Position numbers and translations under genes: made by a program
Shown here: piece after piece, positions 28,401-40,360 of the stretch
Layout: each line of letters starts with the position of its first letter
Numbering within the stretch: position 1 is the first letter of the stretch
Assembly (NCBI RefSeq): GCF_020382885.2
Contig: NC_058514.1
Coordinates: 15,114,249-15,178,248, forward strand
Length of the DNA: 64,000 bases
Origin: Scatophagus argus
Taxonomy: Eukaryota > Chordata > Actinopteri > Scatophagidae
Reading direction: 5' to 3'
The notes under the pieces: model-generated
What the model saw: only the letters and a program-made list of their open reading frames with translations
What the model was told of the DNA's origin: nothing
Databases searched by the model: none

Positions 28401-29070
28401 ACACTCATGGTGCCGAGAGGATGAAGGCTTTAGGGATTCCCTGACTTTCTTTGGCACCACCATGAGGTTGACATATTTGTCCTTTAGTGCAACTACTTGA
28501 TTGGTGATCCTGTAATTTATTTGACCAAAAACTTGGTTGATGCAAACAACTGAAAAACTAGAGCATTCCCACTAACCTCAACTATAGATACATTTAGTGC
28601 ATGTTAGCTGCCGTTACCAGGACAGATTTTCACCCTATTTCTCTTTTCACCCCAGGTTGGACCTCCTCAACGAATTTAATGACCAGAGTGAGGACGAAGC
28701 CTCATCGTCAGGGAGCCAGACTCACGTCGCCATCTCCGCTTCAGCCCCCAGCCTGTCTCCAAAATGGCTGCGTGGTTTCTTGAGACACAAACCAGCCTCA
28801 GGAATGAGAATAGCTGTTCCAAACCTTGCATGGGCACAACCCACTAAGACGTCACCTATTGAGAGGGGAATCCTGAGAGTCCGTCGCCATGCCCACATGG
28901 GATCACGTAGTCACCACTACCCCCACCACGCCCAGCTGATGAGAGTGGGCTGCGTTCTGGGAACATGCCAGGTGCAGAACCTCAGCCACCGGCTCTATCA
29001 GCTCATTGGTCAGAGTGGCAGAGAAGACTCATCCCCCATCAATCCCAGGAGCCCCCATAGTTATGGATGA
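19493..29070 (+). CDS. adm2: Adrenomedullin-2 / intermedin prepropeptide
   Basis: Coding exons are 19493-19590 and 28656-29070 (join phase 2), giving 170 residues against 148 in human ADM2. Residues 1 to about 23 are a hydrophobic signal peptide. A furin site, R107-V-R-R110, precedes the hormone. The ring cysteines are C132 and C137 within GCVLGTCQVQNLSHRL, a motif that identifies ADM2 rather than ADM or CGRP. The protein ends SPHSYG, so Gly170 is the amide donor and the stop follows at once. The secreted, amidated peptide acts through calcitonin-receptor-like receptor with RAMPs, in vascular, pituitary and fluid-balance control. The 9-kb intron separates the signal peptide from the hormone. 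The neighbour to the left is divergent sbf1. Whether this is the adm2a or adm2b paralogue cannot be told here. Confidence 0.95.
22255..22799 (+). mobile_element. Remnant of a PIF/Harbinger transposon (Myb/SANT-like ORF)
   Basis: A 70-codon open frame from the ATG at 22260 has the layout of the Myb/SANT-like protein encoded by Harbinger elements: a basic start, then VTVMVEETEARQHIFSG, then SGLTNKAKL, then a Val-Lys-Arg segment. The tryptophans expected in an intact domain are missing, so it is decayed. About 320 bp downstream the sequence ends in TTTATAAATGAGGCCCC, resembling the inverted end of fish Harbinger elements, with ACGTACGCCA inside. No transposase frame and no matching left end are visible. 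Confidence 0.5.
27717..27747 (-). repeat. Solitary MITE-end-like sequence
   Basis: On the minus strand it reads AAAGGGTCAGTTCATTC followed by AAATTACAAAA. It closely resembles the terminal inverted repeats of the element at 30271-30514. No partner end was found nearby. Confidence 0.45.
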
Positions 29071-30117
29071 GTTAGCTGACACCTCTGAACACCCACAGCA
29101 AGTCTGTCTATATATCATTTATTTATCTCTTAATGTGTTACTGGTAGCCTTTGTATTAGAGTTGATGTAGTCCATGTATTTTTCAAAATGACACTTATAC
29201 TCCTCTTAAAAGACTGCTGTGTTTCCCTGAGCTTTGTCCTGCTTCAGAAGATTCAAGATTGACCGACTGAATCTGCCTTCGAAACTCCAAATGTGACTTT
29301 TCCCACCGCCCTGAGAGCATTTGCCTTTTGAAGGACGTTCAAGCCTTGTCAAAGTCTTTTTGGTTCTCCCTCCTGAATGCTCAACCGAAGCCAAGAGGCT
29401 TGAGTTTGATGTCCTAATGCTGTTAATGTAAGAATGAAGGCTTGTCCTCAACACTATTCAGTGGCCTAGTCCTGTCTGCCAACTGACCTCCCCATCGGTG
29501 GTCATCCCACTGCTCATTGATCAAACCCATAAGCCCCTAATGTGGATTTCAACCTGCGCTCAGAGCCAGAGCACTGTCAAAACCAATGTGTTCACAAAGA
29601 TCTCGTCAATGACCCCATGAACCCTTTTACCCCTTGTTTAATGGCAACATTTTTGAACTCCTGGGTCATTTCACAACTGCCTTTATAATTTCAGTGTGAA
29701 TACTTGCGATCCTGGAGTATTCCATGAGCTTTCAGAAGACCTGTGAATTCGTCACTCAGCAGGACTTTGTGTTTAAGGACCACAGTTTACATTTGAAACC
29801 AGCCACAGCACTTGGTTTTCACCAGAGTTGAAGAGCAGTCTGAGTCAGGACTTAAATACATGAACTCCACATTGAAAAGAAGAAAAGAAGAGGGTCAACA
29901 TCCAATGACTTGGAAAGAATTGACATAGATCAGTTTCAGTGTTGCATTATAGTGGCCAGCACAGAAGGCGGCAATGTGAACCTTGGAGCCAGGGATCAGG
30001 GCTTCATTGCGCCACTGCTGGCACTTTCCCTGCGGGAGGCAAAGACTGAAATATTAGCCCTTTCACGTGATTCATAAGTTCCCTTTGCAAGTCAGGACTC
30101 TGGGTTGACAGCAGTTT

Positions 30118-30217
30118 AATAAACCTGACCTAATCACTTCAGTCATATGTACCACCGCCGCAGGGGAGGGGGGCCCTGAGTCTCCCATGGTCTGCACATT
30201 CAATGCTAATAAATAAA
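30118..30217 (+). terminator. Candidate polyadenylation signals of adm2
   Basis: AATAAA occurs at 30118-30123 and again, in overlapping form, at 30208-30217, about 1.05-1.15 kb after the adm2 stop codon. These are the first canonical signals downstream. Later ones, for example near 32475, would give a much longer 3'UTR. The choice needs transcript data. Confidence 0.45.
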
Positions 30218-30270
30218 AAGCAAGGCATGTGGCAGCCACACATGTGCACACCAGCAGCCTTTAAATTTTG

Positions 30271-30514
30271 AAAGGGTTGGTTCACCAAAATGACAAAAAA
30301 AAAGGTTAAAAAAATAAAATAAAGTTGCGTATTTTGGAATAACATTGGTTCTTATTCTGGAAAGAGGTGTTCCTGTAGAAAAAAATTCCACTGGCCTCTA
30401 CTGTAATGATTAATGTTTGCCCAAGATATCTTGACATAGAAATCTCAAGATATCTTGGGCAAACAAAACCACAGGTAACTTCTTTTTTTTGTAATTTTGT
30501 GCAACCTGCCCTTT
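30271..30514. mobile_element. MITE with imperfect terminal inverted repeats and internal hairpin
   Basis: The left end (AAAGGGTTGGTTCACC then AAAATGACAAAAAA) and the reverse complement of the right end (AAAGGGCAGGTTGCAC then AAAATTACAAAAAA) match at 26 of 32 positions. The 244-bp element has no open frame. Near its right end, 30414-30434 and 30445-30465 are perfect 21-nt reverse complements around a 10-nt loop. TTAA-like bases flank both sides but no clear target duplication is visible. It lies immediately after the likely adm2 poly(A) signals. Confidence 0.65.
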
Positions 30515-33500
30515 TAAAAAAATCTGCTTACATTTGACAAAATAATTACACTACGTTAAAGCCTTATAGCAAATGGCCAATCAAGCAGAGTTTTTCAATG
30601 GAAAAATAAGTGTCTTTTGCAATGTTCTTACAAATTAACATTTTTTTTCTCTCACAATCTGGGGGTTGGAAGCCCAAGAGATGTTTTATACTTACTTCAC
30701 CCATGAGGGTTAGCACATGTCAAATTACAAAAAGTTACTGATATTTTTCATATCCCATACATGACAAGAGATTTAAGTATGGGAAGCCTCGTTGTTCACA
30801 TGTAGTGCGTCAAATGGGTTTAAATTAGTTACATTGCGGGTTTCTAATGAGAGACCACAGCAACCAAAATGTTAGGTGTTAGAGTGCCCACTTTCAAGCA
30901 CGTTCGCAAAATAGCTTAGCAGGAAATCCAAACGGCTCCTTTTTTCTATATATGTCTGTCTCTGAAATGGTGGGCAGATGACAGACTGAGAATAACTGAG
31001 GTCAAGCTCTACTCGTCAAGCATACTGAAATTTGGCCTTAAACTTCAGCTCAGAGAGTGCCACCATATCTATAAAACACACACTTTTTGTGAGAAACACA
31101 ATTATATTCCATATGATTTACATACTTAGTTCTATTTCAAGGCTTTACTATACAGTAGCCCGATCTTAACTTGCTCAGAGAGTGGTTGAGTGTTTTGTAG
31201 GAATGTAGGCCAAACTGTTAGCCCATTTTCTGCCTTGTGTGCGCAGTCATCTAGATTATTATTTGTTCAAAATGTTTTTGTTATTTTGCAGATAATTTTT
31301 GCTAAGTTTGATATTCCTAAAAGCCTTACAGTTTATACTCACCAAATACCTGGCAATACTTGACAAATCAAATGACTTTACAGTATGTGATCTACATCAT
31401 GTAATAATGTATTCATATCTCAGTCTGTGTCCTCTGATTTTACTTTATGTCTTTAGTCTCTCTTTAGTCTCTCAGTCCCACTCTTCTCTCTTCTGTCTGT
31501 GATCATTGGGGCCTGGAGGTCACAGGGTAATAATCAGTGCTTCTTTCGTCTTAAATCTAATCTGTTCAAAGGCTTGCTGAGGTGAAACATGCCATTCTCT
31601 CTGCTGTAATGGAGCTAATCAATGTCTCGTGACAGATCATTAAAAGGCTTTTCAAACGCTCTAAAACCCTGGTGGATCTCTCTGCTTTTTAAAATGTACT
31701 ATTTCACACACACACGATGTGAGTGTGTGTGTGTGTGCATATGTGTTTGAGCTGCTGTACATATCAGGACACTTATCTCCCTTATTTGATCTGTGCTCTT
31801 GACCATTGTGCTCGCTCTCTGTTTTTTTTCTTTTGCGCATTATGTTTTCGTGACGTCAGATGTTGCATCACGTCAAGTTGTGTGAGCAAACTGTGCACGA
31901 CCACTAATACCTCCCCATGGAAAACATCTAGAGCTCTCATGGCTCTCTGTTGCAAAGAGGAAAGAGTGCAGAGTTAGTGTAGAAAATGTCACTGTCAGTT
32001 TTGTGAGATACAGTAGGTGCAGGAAGATCTAAGTAGGTTTGTTTTTGCTGATTTTTCCATGTAAAAGTCACATGATCTCCTTTAGTGTCACAGGAAAGCA
32101 CTTTAATGCAGACACGTGTCGATAGTTTCGTGAATTTTGCTCATTTTAATGAACTTGTGAAAATTGGACGAGGTTTCTGTTGTAAATGTTGCATTTTAGA
32201 TTGCCAGTGACTGTGTTTGAAGATGTCAGTGCACTCCATGTGGCGACAGGATGACTGTGGACATCATGTGCACCTGTGAATAAATATATATATATAGCCA
32301 AACTATTTAAAGAAAATAATGTATTTAAGTTATCTTTACATGTTAATATCTATATGTCACCAAAGGCTATTTATCTCGTCTTTTCCACTGTTCCATAAAC
32401 ATGATCTTATGGTGGGAAAGGAAGTCTTAACTGTAGTCTAAATGTTACTGTTTGATAATGTTCTTCACTCTGTAAAATAAAGAACTGCACTGTAGTGTGA
32501 TGGAGTATGGAGTATGATTTAAGAATGTATGTGTGTATGCGAGCATCCATGTGAGGCTATAATGCCCAAAAACATGCAAAAGATGTTATTCAGTATTTAC
32601 ATTTTAAGGTATTCTAATCACTTCCACCCTCCTCCATGTTACTGCGCCCTTGACCAAATTGTTTTGACCGAATAGTCCCCAAAGAAGTCAATCATTACAA
32701 ATCACTGCATGACGAAACTAACCAATGTAATGGGGGTCAGGGGACAATGTGAATGAAACATTGAGAAACATAATCAGGGCATGATCTCCTGACAGCAGCC
32801 ACGTTAGCAGTACAGGTCGTATGACTGGACAGGGTTAATGAGTGACGGGGGGTTTGGTCGAGAGCACGCAAGCTATTGGTACGATTCTCATACGGCAAAG
32901 GACAGGAGAGAAGGAGGACGTGAGGTGTAAGGACGTAAGAGTTCTATTTGCTTGTTTTTACAGCTGGAACCAACAGCAAATTGATCTTGAACACACAAGT
33001 TGAGTTGAACATTCAAACCCAAAAAGCCTCACTCGTTCTCTGTAAGTTGACCTGAAGTGGCTTTAACGTTATGGTAGAGAACCCCTCTTTTTCCCCACAG
33101 TTTATGTTCTAAAGTTCTGTATGGGAGCATCTGCATTTACTATACAGTGTATCTCTACTTATTTAGTCAAGTTTTTCCTTAAATTTAAAACCTATCCATA
33201 TATGAAACATTTTATTTTTATCTAAGATACTTTTTCACTGTCCTGTGTGTATTTCTCCCTTTGATAACTTGGGAAATTCCTGTGGGTTTCACTTTGGACC
33301 ATGAGTTTTTTTTAAAGACGTTAAACCTCAGACATTTTGTCTCTGTATGTATGGATTGAAATGTGCACGTAGCGTACTGTGTACAAGCGTGGTTATATGC
33401 TGGCACTGAACAGTGAGACACCAAACTGATCTCAGTCCCCCATCATACTCAAAATAAGAGTGAAAAGAGACAATTTAAGTTGTAATCCCTTATGCTACTC

Positions 33501-35414
33501 TTCACTGAAACATAGTACTTAGTCTTGAATAAATTATCAAAGCAGTTAATTAGTTACCTTACAAGTTGTCCAAAGTCAAACTTTAAAATATATGCACTAG
33601 AAATTAATGTAAAAGCATGGAGAATAAGAAACACCAAAAAAATGCACCTACTTCATATATTTACTCTTATCTTTAAATATATATCTATATAATCAATATC
33701 ATCATTTTAATAACAATGTATCAAATACGGTATCTGCTCAGCACCAAACAGCAGGCAGACAGAGCTGGCAACTAGCTGGAGAACACGGTGGAGCAGTGTT
33801 TAGCAGCTACATAGGCTAATATTTCCCTCATGAGTAGAGACCAAAACAGAGCTAAAAGAAGAGAGAACACTGTACATTTGTCAGCTGACTTGAAACAAAA
33901 TAAAAAGCTAATGTTGGTGGATTTGTAAAACTGTTCATGACTTTTCCATGACAGCAGCCTTTTGCTAATGCAGTAGGCTTAAAGGGGCACATCACTAATC
34001 TGAAACTTTCAAAAGTTAGAAAAATGAACCTTTAAGATGTCACTGGGGTGGGGTAATAAAGCAGCCATTGCGTTGCATTATGTGGATTGTAGGTTTTTGG
34101 AGCTTAATTCTTGACAAAGAAGGCAAAACTCAGACTTTGATACATAGCTTTTATTATTATTTATTCTTTTTTCTTAAATTTGTGTCTTGTGAGTCCCCCA
34201 ACTTCATGGAAGTACCATGACTAAAGAACTCCAAACTGAGGGCACAGAGGATTTTTTTTTTCTCTCTGAAGAGCAATGCTGCCTCTGGCTGCAACCTCAA
34301 GATGGTCTAATCAGGCCCTCCATAGATTTTTATCAGTTCACCTGCCAAAATTAGAAACACACATTCCTTCTCAGTTTAAATTTCGCTGTGCTTTTCTGTT
34401 ATCACTTTGCTCTTGCATTTTATCACTGTGTAAATAACAAATATCAAAGAGTCCACCAGCTTGAATTATGTCATATCATCCTGTCTGCAGCTGATGCATG
34501 TCAACCAGCAGAAACTGTGTCACATACCAGTAGACGACCTCTCCTTATAGTTGCAATTTAGGCCATGAGTTGACTCTTGTAGTTCTAGAGTCACATACAA
34601 TGATAGACTGACAACCTCATGTCCATTTCAAGACCAGCAAAGTAACTAACATAATACAAGTGAAAAAAAAAATGAAAAAAAAGTAAAGAAAACATCTTGA
34701 CAGTCAAAAGCACATGGTGTCTACACTGAAAACCACTAACTCAAGTGCTGGTCAGGTCAAGCGGCTGGACATAGATGACTTATTGCAATGATTTCTAACC
34801 AGTGGAAACTCACAGTAGGCCAGATCTGGTTCATGTTGCCTGATGGAAAAAGCAACATTTTACATTTTATAGCAGACAGCAGACTTTATGGACTGCGCAA
34901 ACATAAGGGTAGTAAAATGTTCCACAACAATCAGTGGAATGTAATCATACAGACACAGGATATACTCATTGTAAATCTGAGATCTGACACTAACAGGAGA
35001 GAGGACGATGGAGAGACTGTAGAGTAGCTCAACTATTTTGAAAATAACAATAATAATAATAATTGGATACATAATTAGCATAATTACCTAAAAGTAATGG
35101 ATAAACCGTTGAACTTCATCGCTAAAAGAATCAGACTCACATATCTTACAAAAAAAGGCTTGGAATCACTCTTTTATGTAACAGTTTTGCAGCTTGAATG
35201 CATTTACTCTATTTGAACTAAGATCAGGAAACAGTTAGAAAAGGCCCATAACAATATCCACAAGGTGACTTCATCAAATGTCTTTTTTGTCCAGTCAATG
35301 GTCTGAACTCTAAAATATTAAATTTACTTTAACGTAAGGCCAAGAAGAACAATGAATCTCCATATCTGAGAACTTTTATTCATTTTAATATAAAAATAAA
35401 ACATGACAGAAACA

Positions 35415-35654
35415 ACTCATTCATTCATCTTCCATACCGCTTATCCATCAGGGTCGTGGAGGGGCTGGAGCCGACACAGAGCCAACACACAAAGACAGAC
35501 AACGACACACTCTCACACTCACACCTAGGGGCAATGTAGAATAGCCAATTAACCTAATGTGCATGTTTTTGGTATTGTGGGAGGAAGCCGGAGTACCAGG
35601 AGAAAACCTATGTTGCTATGAGGCAACAGTGCTAACCACTGCACCACCGTGCCG
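35415..35654 (-). mobile_element. tRNA-derived SINE-like repeat, antisense copy
   Basis: Reverse-complemented, it starts CGGCACGGTGGTGCAGTGG and continues with the same body as the copy at 17083-17300, including 'GTACTCCGGCTTCCTCC' and 'AGGTTAATTGGCTATTC'. It ends in a TGAATGAATGA tail. The segment holding the B box is deleted, so this copy should be transcriptionally dead. Confidence 0.75.
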
Positions 35655-38600
35655 ACTGCCAACTGAAACAATTGATTATCAAAATAGTTGCTTAATTCTT
35701 TTGTGAGCAGTTTATCAGTTAATCAGCCAATAACTGCAGCTCTAAATAGATGTCAATCAAACTTTGGTTTTGCTACCCCACAGCAAGCCCTAACCAGTAT
35801 TTTATATGATGGATGTAACAATCTGTAATGTGACAGACCCACAAATAATTATTGCCAGTTTTGCAGCTTGTTGCTTTTTGTTCTGCAGTTTTACTGTTTT
35901 GCTTCACTGCTCTTATCAATGTGTTGTGTCCAGCAGCAGCAGCAGGCAGCTGTTTTTAGCTGTACACTACCTGCTCAGCAGCAAAAATAAGACAGACATC
36001 GTTTGGTGAGGCTACTGAAGCATTTAGCAGGTCAGGAAGGTGGGCATGGATTTATGCTGAAAACAGCTACCTACACTGCAGCTGGAGGTGAGGCTTGACG
36101 AGAGTCTAATCTGGGGACCATACAAGCAAATCAATAAGGAAAATGAGACTATAAAAAGCACCCAGAAGGCTAATAGCCGAGTGATGGCTGCAGAGAACTG
36201 TGCCTCATCATGGTGCTTAGGCAACTCAGGGGTAGCCAAATGATGTCAGTCTCTTTTTATGAATTTCTTCCATTGGGTCATGGCAGACCTGTTCCTTCTC
36301 TCCTTCCTAAAAAGGATAATCAGTCATGAATAGTCATGTTTTTCTAAATAGAAAGGAGAAGCACACTATACCAGAAGTATTTCACACAACACACCGTCCA
36401 TTTATATGAGTGTGGTAAACAGACAGTAGGCAGAGACTGTCCCCACCTCACACACCTGTCCACAGAGGCCTCTAGATCCACGCTGACCCTCTTTCACTGT
36501 CATAACATTTACATTCCAACACGCGACACAGCTCAGGGCCAGCCTTTACGTAAGTAACACACTGATACACCGTATCTCCAATAAATACTTTGGATTGAAA
36601 CACCTCTGATGTCCAAATGCACGTGTATGTACAACTGACAATGTTGGAATGCAGCTGGTATTCATATTGAGAAGTGACTCACAAGAAGTGAAACAGCAGA
36701 TTGCTTTGTCAGCTACAGCAAGCGTCAGAGACAGCACGTAGGAGCTGACACGTACACCTACTTATTATACAGAGTGATTCCTTTAGTGTTATTACTGGAC
36801 TGTCATTATTTATGCATGGTACTTGGTCAATTTGGAGTTAATTCAAAATGCTTTATATACATGTTTTGTTTAATCTATGACATAATCTAGTAACCAGCAA
36901 CTATGGTTTAAAAAAATGCACTTGAGTAATGAGTACAGTATTTCGCTTTGAAATCTAATGCAGCTGAAGTAAAAATAGTCAAGTAAAGTGAAAGTACCAC
37001 ACAAAAAAAAAACATACTATGCTGCACTGTGCAGTTTCTCTGACTGTCTGTTAGTCACACACAGAGGGATCTACACTGGAGCTAGCTTAAAGCACAGTGC
37101 GTCATCATCAGATGCAGAGAATGCCCTTTAGTGTTCATATGAGACACCAATAGACGTGACAAAACAGCACTATGTGACACCCTAAGAATTTATTGCAGTG
37201 GCTCTTGGACCTACACCCTTCAACCATCGTATACTAATAATCCCTTAAATTCTCTCTGGAATGACACTCCAAGCCTAGCAAAGTGTAGCACATTTTGGAA
37301 TTCTTACCAATTTGCAAAATTAATTTGCTGTGACTTCAAAAAAAAAAAAAAAAAATAGACAAAAAGTTATTTCTGTGAAGTGTGCAAGACAGCATGATGA
37401 ATTCAACAGAGCATGCAGAACAGTGTGTGACTTCTACATTAGCTATGTCAGCAAACGAGCCTGGATAAGACAGCAGTGAGTTCTGATTAGGAATGCATGA
37501 TGCAAACGGACAGTGCTAAAGTAGTTGTTAGTCAGTCAGCTGGTTTGTCTGTTAAGAATATCAGCGACTGTGGCTATGGAGAACACTATGCACAATATTC
37601 ATCTGTCAGCTGACAGCAGTTTGGGCTGTAACGCTGTGATAACAAAGAACTAGATAGATAACTAGAGACTGGTTTCAAGGCTTTTGGGTTGTTTTCCTCT
37701 TAACTTATTGGTTCAAACTTACAGTATCCAGACAGTTAGGTTTCTTGCTTAAAGACACCTTGGTAGCATATAGCTGCTACTGAAATACTGTGTTTAGGAC
37801 ATATTACTTGTATTTGTACTGCTAGGGTTATTCTACTTCCAGGTTTGTGTTTATGTAGGAAAATTAAATCATGAAGTACTTTTCAATTAACACCAACAAA
37901 ACCAGGATCTACTAGTCAGCCTACTATCACTCGACCTGACTTCACTGTCCACTGCAGTCACCAGTTTCCTGCATTCCAGAATTCATTTTGATAAGCCTTA
38001 TGTTGAATACAAAAGCCTGTTAGCAGGTGATCAGTTATAAAAATGACAGTAAAGCAAGTGTGGCGGATTACATTCTGCTCTGTGTGTGCAGAAATCTGAC
38101 TTTTCTACTGTGGGTGTAGAAATGTGACTTTACTGCAGTGAATGTATGAACTTCATAGTCAAGTCAATTCCAAAATCTGGCTGTTTACATTAACAAATTT
38201 GTGCTATCTGACTTCATTTTAGTGGTGCGGGGAACTGACCGGGATTGACACCCCTGCTCTGAATTCGTGCTGAATTCGTAAATCAGAGACATGACTTCAA
38301 GGTTGTGTGATAATTTTGGCCCAGACAGTTCGGCTGTAGTTGTCATAACCACGTTAGGCCACCTCATAGTTCCTGCCTACTCAAAGGACTTCTCTGTGTA
38401 GCTCAGCATGATCATGATGGTCCACTGGTGGAAAATGTTGTGAGTTCAAGACCCAGGTGCTGTGGAGTAAACATCTTATAACTCAGATTACCCTGTCCCA
38501 ACTCACAGCAGCTGTAGTTTTCATTTGAATTGATTATTCTTTTTCTATTTATTTATTTATTATTGTATCAATTCTACTTGAATTATTATTTATTTGGTAT

Positions 38601-38680
38601 TCTTGTTTTGTTCTTTCTTGTGTTCTTGTTCTTTGTTCTAAGTTATTATTATAATGGAATCTAGCAATGCACAACATCCA

Positions 38681-38913
38681 TTGCACGTCTGCCCGTCCTG
38701 GGTGAGGGATCCCTCCTCTGTTGCTCACCCTGAGGTTTCTCCCATTTTTTCCTTGTTAAAGATTTTTCTGGGAGATTTTCCTTAGTTGATGTGAGGGTCG
38801 AAGGGCAGAGGATGTTGCTGATGTTATGTAAAGCCCTTTGAGACGAACTGCTTGTAAAAATGGGCTATACAAATAAAGTTGTCTTGCCTTGTCTTGGCTT
38901 GTCTTGTCTTGTC
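38681..38913 (+). mobile_element. Teleost interspersed repeat with pentanucleotide tail
   Basis: The landmarks 'GAGGGATCCCTCCTCTG', 'CTGAGGTTTCTCCCATTTT', 'TGTAAAGCCCTTTGAGACGA' and 'GGGCTATACAAATAAA' appear in order, then a (TTGTC)n-like tail. This is the usual structure of the 3' end of a common teleost retroelement-like repeat. There is no coding capacity. Confidence 0.65.
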
Positions 38914-40082
38914 AATGCAGAAAGTTGCCCAAATGACAGATCTTGAACTCTGAAACATGTGCTTCCACCCCTGCACAATGAAAGTGAATGGAATTTCATT
39001 TGAGGTGCTCACAGCACAAGTGTTAGTGTAAAGAATTAGTGTCTTTGTTAAGCCCCTTAGCCTGGCTTAGGCTAGCCCATAGCTTAGACTGCTGGGAGAC
39101 TTTCCATGATGGACTGAACTTCTCTTTTCTTCTGCACACATTCATGTCCCATGAACTACCATGACCTCTTCCTCAAAGTCTTGCAGGTTCTGTGGATCGT
39201 GGTTGGACCTCCCGCTGTGGATGAGCTTGACACCAACTGCTAGTACTATTATTATTATTGATTTGGTGCTATATAAATAAAAAATACTTAATTAGACTGG
39301 TCCCTCAGACAAAATATCCAGCATTCCTGAGTAAAGGTTCATAATAATATAAGCCTTCTAGAGTTAAAAATCGCAGACATGACATGTTTTAGGCGAGTGG
39401 ATGGTTTTTACCTCATAAACTTGTTTATTTTTGTCATTTCAGGCCTGAAACAATGCAGCATGCAACACAACCAGCCATGTTGTCATTAGGTGTTGGAGAA
39501 TCTACAGATCAACTCTTAAAAGAGTACGATGTAAGCTGAAGGTCAAGTTGAAAACTAAACTTGCAACTGCTACTGGTTTATCAAAAACTTCATCAAATGT
39601 TTGACTGAAAACAGCGCAGTAAATAGATGCTATATGAATACCAAATGAGTCACTGTGCTACGGAGCAGATTTTTTTTACCTGTCTCCCTCAACACACCTG
39701 ATTCAAATGATCAGCTCATCGTCAAGCTCTGCAGAAGCCTGATAACGAGCTGTTCATCTGAATCATGCATGCTGGAGCGGGGAAACATCTAAAATATGCA
39801 GGGCAGCGCTAAGAAACACTGGATTAGAGACTCATGATTTCAAAGAAATTTTTAACTTCAGGCTGTTGTGCTGATTGCCCCTCATGTATTTGTCATAACC
39901 ATGTGTGAGGCCACCTGATCATCTTCCTCAGCCACAGTACTAACTATAATTCTAGTTTGTGATAAGAAATGAAGGATATTTTGGATTAACAGAGTGGCAA
40001 TGAAAAGGGCTAAAAGTTAATTTTCCACTGTACCACCTGTTTATATTTTGGGAGATAATGTGAAGTATACATAACAAGAAAA

Positions 40083-40360
40083 TACCGTAATTTCCAGACT
40101 ATTGAGCACACCTGAATATAAGCTGCACCCACTAAATTTATAAAGAAAAAAAATTGTACATATATAGGTCGCAATTGTCTATAAGCCGCAGGTGTCCACG
40201 TTGTCAGTCTCTCTTTCATTGTTGTTCTCAATGTCACTTTCATCTGAGAGAAAGTTTGATGGGGAAGAACTTGACTGGCCCACACAGAGCTCTGACCTCA
40301 ACCCCATCCAGCACCTTTCAGATGAACCGGAACAGAGACTGTGAGCCAGGACTTTTGGTC
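40083..40360 (+). mobile_element. Composite DNA-transposon debris, including a Tc1/mariner transposase scrap
   Basis: The left part (to about 40199) has tandem-like 'ATAAGCTGCACCC' and 'CTATAAGCCGCAGGTG' segments typical of a widespread vertebrate non-autonomous repeat. The right part (40258-40345) translates to LDWPTQSSDLNPIQHL, the C-terminal DDE region of Tc1/mariner transposases. The catalytic Glu of the usual NPIE is Gln here, and a stop follows within 11 codons, so it is dead. Confidence 0.55.

Larger units (their letters stand above)
19591..28655 (+). other. Large intron of adm2
   Basis: It is bounded by AG|GTAGGA and TTTTCACCCCAG|G. No further exon is recognisable. It contains a PIF/Harbinger relic near 22255-22799, a TIR-like fragment at 27717-27747 on the minus strand, a short CTT run near 20667-20681 and an A homopolymer near 26491-26511. 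Confidence 0.75.

Noticed and set aside
31723..31977. 84-codon Cys-rich frame starting in a GT repeat
   Set aside because: It begins in a microsatellite; the later part has an acceptor-like site, but no homology could be recognised.
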